Assembly (NCBI GenBank): GCA_963740055.1
Contig: CAVUCL010000005.1
Span: forward strand, 744,001-808,000
Direction of reading: 5' to 3'
DNA length: 64,000 nucleotides
Origin: WHSW01 sp963740055
Lineage (GTDB): Bacteria; Actinomycetota; Thermoleophilia; Solirubrobacterales; 70-9
Part shown: one piece after another, positions 62,284 to 64,000 of the stretch
Position numbering within the stretch: the stretch's first letter is position 1
Layout of the letters: the number at the start of each line of letters is the position of its first letter
Made by a program: the position numbers and the translations under genes
Notes under the pieces: model-generated
Database searches by the model: none
The model's input: the letters and a program-made list of their open reading frames with translations, nothing else
What the model was told of the DNA's origin: nothing

Positions 62284-64000
62284 ATGCTGTCACGCATGGG
62301 ATTCGCCGCGTTCGTGGCGGCCGCTTTCGCGGCCGTCGGCGCTGCCACGGCCTCGGCCGATCACCCCGGGGTCGGCACCGTCACCGGCCACGCCGCCGAG
62401 GACACGGTCCTCACCCTGACCCCGGGCCAGGAGCGGCGGCTCGAGCGCCACACCGAGGCGGCGACCGCCACCGACGCCCGCGCCGCGGCGCTCGCGGTCC
62501 CGGGGACCGAGGGAACGGTCGGGTCCTGGGGCCCGGTCGTCGACTGGCCGGTAGTCGGAGTCCACATGGCGCTGCTCGACAACGGCAAGGTGCTCGCCTA
62601 CGACTCGATCGGCGACCTGCCGAGCGAGGACTACCTGGTCCACGACCGCACCCGGGCCACGGTCTGGGACCCGGCGACCGACGCCCACAGCTCGGTCCCC
62701 GTCGACACCGGCTTCAACCTCTTCTGCAGCGGCCTCGCCCACCTGATGGACGGGACACTGTTCTTCGCCGGCGGCAACAAGAACGCGAACCTGGACGGGA
62801 TTCGCCAGACCCACTACTTCGACTCGGAGACCAACGACTGGTCGCTGGGCCCGAATATGCGCGCCGATCGGTGGTATCCGAGCGTGACCCCGCTCGCCAA
62901 CGGCGAGATGCTGATCACCGAGGGCTATCCCGACATGCCCGAGGTGCGCACGACCGCGGGCGGCATCCGCGCGCTCACGACCGCGGTCCAGAACCTGCCC
63001 CTCTACCCGTGGATCGACGTCGCGCCCAACGGCCGCGCGTTCGTCTCCGGCCCGAACCCGACCATGCGCAGCCTCAATCCGGCCGGGACCGGGTCGTGGA
63101 CGACGATGGGCCAGCGAGACGCCGCCCATCGCAGCTACGGCAGCCGCGCGCTCTATGACATCGGCAAGATCCTCGTCGCCGGAGGAAGCGCGTCGCGAAA
63201 GGACGCGGTCGTCGTCAACATCAACGGCTCGACCCCGCAGGTGACGCCGACGGCGCCGATGGCCAACGGGCGCCGCCAGCACAACCTCACCGTGCTCGCC
63301 GACGGCACCGTGCTCGCCACCGGCGGCAACTCCTCCGGAGCCTCGCTCGTCGACCTCCAGAACGGCGTCTACGCCGCCGAGCTCTGGAACCCGGCCACCG
63401 GCCAGTGGAAGACGCTCGACTCGATGCAGGTGACGCGCCAGTATCACTCCGCCGCGCTGCTGCTCCCCGACGGCCGGGTGCTCTCCGCCGGCGGCGGCAT
63501 CTGCGGCACCTGCAAGGCGGTCGGCTACCTGGCCAAGAACGCGGAGGTGTTCACGCCGCCGTATCTGTTCAAGAAGGACGGCTCCGGCGAGCTCGCGCCG
63601 CGCCCGCAGATTACCGCCGCCCCGAGCGCCGTCGGCTACAACGCGCCGTTTTCGATCGAGACCCCCGACGCGGGCGAGATCGCAAAGGTGGCGCTGATGC
63701 GGCTCGGCTCGGTCACCCACTCGGTCGAGATGGAGCAGCGCTACGTGCCGCTCTCGTTCGCCGACGCGGGCTCGACCCTGACCGCGACCTCGCCGCTGAA
63801 CGCGAACATCGCCCCGCCCGGCCCCTACATGCTGTTCGCGATCGACGACAACGGGGTGCCCTCGGTCGCGAAGATGGTCAGCGTCGGCACCGGCACCGCC
63901 CCGCCGCCGCCACCTCCCCCACCGCCGCCAGGCAACCAGCCGCCCGTGGTCGCCATGACCGCGCCGGTGAACGGCGCCCAGCTGAAGCTCGGAGCGATCG
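62284..64000 (+). CDS. Galactose-oxidase-type copper radical oxidase, 5' part
   Basis: At least 572 codons, running off the right edge. Signal peptide (about 1-26), seven-bladed Kelch-like propeller, then the DUF1929 domain (RPQITAAPSAVGYNAPF) and, after a proline-rich linker, the start of an Ig-like domain (PPVVAMTAPVNGAQLKLG). All active-site residues of galactose oxidase can be placed: Cys148 (FNLFCSG) and Tyr198 (DRWYPS) for the Cys-Tyr cofactor, Tyr387-His388 (RQYHSA) and His479 (VTHSVEM). A secreted GlxA-like oxidase is therefore probable; the substrate is unknown. ATG 62284 with a G-rich ribosome site. Confidence 0.9.
   Translation, partial: MLSRMGFAAFVAAAFAAVGAATASADHPGVGTVTGHAAEDTVLTLTPGQERRLERHTEAATATDARAAALAVPGTEGTVGSWGPVVDWPVVGVHMALLDNGKVLAYDSIGDLPSEDYLVHDRTRATVWDPATDAHSSVPVDTGFNLFCSGLAHLMDGTLFFAGGNKNANLDGIRQTHYFDSETNDWSLGPNMRADRWYPSVTPLANGEMLITEGYPDMPEVRTTAGGIRALTTAVQNLPLYPWIDVAPNGRAFVSGPNPTMRSLNPAGTGSWTTMGQRDAAHRSYGSRALYDIGKILVAGGSASRKDAVVVNINGSTPQVTPTAPMANGRRQHNLTVLADGTVLATGGNSSGASLVDLQNGVYAAELWNPATGQWKTLDSMQVTRQYHSAALLLPDGRVLSAGGGICGTCKAVGYLAKNAEVFTPPYLFKKDGSGELAPRPQITAAPSAVGYNAPFSIETPDAGEIAKVALMRLGSVTHSVEMEQRYVPLSFADAGSTLTATSPLNANIAPPGPYMLFAIDDNGVPSVAKMVSVGTGTAPPPPPPPPPPGNQPPVVAMTAPVNGAQLKLGAI

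Overview
The window is high-GC DNA (roughly 70 % or more) packed with short-spaced genes, GTG and TTG starts and 1- or 4-base stop/start overlaps. The gene set (gatCAB, thrS-infC-rpmI-rplT-trmH-pheST-argCJBD, large families of LuxR, STAS and NTF2/SnoaL-like proteins, a class E sortase, a c-di-AMP riboswitch ahead of an Rpf-like lytic protein) fits an actinomycete, most likely class Thermoleophilia (Solirubrobacterales-like). That placement is inferred from gene content only.

Layout. 1-2.2 kb: gatC-gatA-small metallopeptidase-gatB (minus strand, gatB runs off the left edge). 2.2-11 kb: GMC oxidoreductase, folD, pcrA/uvrD helicase, cysK-cysE and hypotheticals. 11.2-17.8 kb: a plus-strand island of nine NTF2/SnoaL-like paralogues mixed with small ABM-like or DUF4242-like proteins and a double-STAS protein; the gene junctions are near-identical in DNA, and the next gene's ribosome site lies in the last codons of the previous one. 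17.8-20.1 kb: Rrf2 regulator, orphan response regulator, HDOD-LuxR protein. 20.1-27.5 kb: gltX, nfo, dnaE, sixA. 27.5-37.3 kb: a signalling block with PAS-LuxR, sugar transferase, GAF-LuxR, STAS, phosphatase-kinase fusion, degenerate GGDEF, MerR, a small MerR/BldC-like regulator, a membrane HD-GYP phosphodiesterase and an MFS transporter. 37.35-38.5 kb: c-di-AMP riboswitch and its secreted cell-wall lytic gene. 38.5-46.5 kb: argG, sortase, coiled-coil proteins, argD-argB-argJ-argC. 46.5-54.2 kb: pheT, pheS, rRNA methylase, rplT, rpmI, infC, thrS. 54.3-64 kb: CHRD protein, membrane protein, a 19-residue hydrophobic peptide gene with a sigma-B-type promoter, PucR-like regulator, desaturase, tRNA-Val, a candidate small RNA, Tat-type phospholipase C, RTX-like protein, NfeD, STAS and a galactose-oxidase-type copper enzyme running off the right edge.

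Many housekeeping genes carry single-base frameshifts (gatA, pcrA, cysE, dnaE, argG, argC, argJ, argD, pheS, pheT, trmH, infC, thrS and others). So many essential genes would not all be broken, so uncorrected indels in the assembly are the likely cause. These genes are annotated as full-length CDS with the approximate break given, and their coordinates should be treated as spans.

How the parts fit: the minus-strand 54-42 kb block looks like one translation and arginine-biosynthesis transcription superunit. The 27-36 kb block combines partner switching (phosphatase, anti-sigma-like kinase, STAS antagonist) with cyclic-dinucleotide-type signalling and MerR-type regulators. The MerR-related regulators share a recurring AAC(C/T)TGCA motif in their neighbouring non-coding DNA, which is the best candidate here for an undescribed local regulatory circuit.
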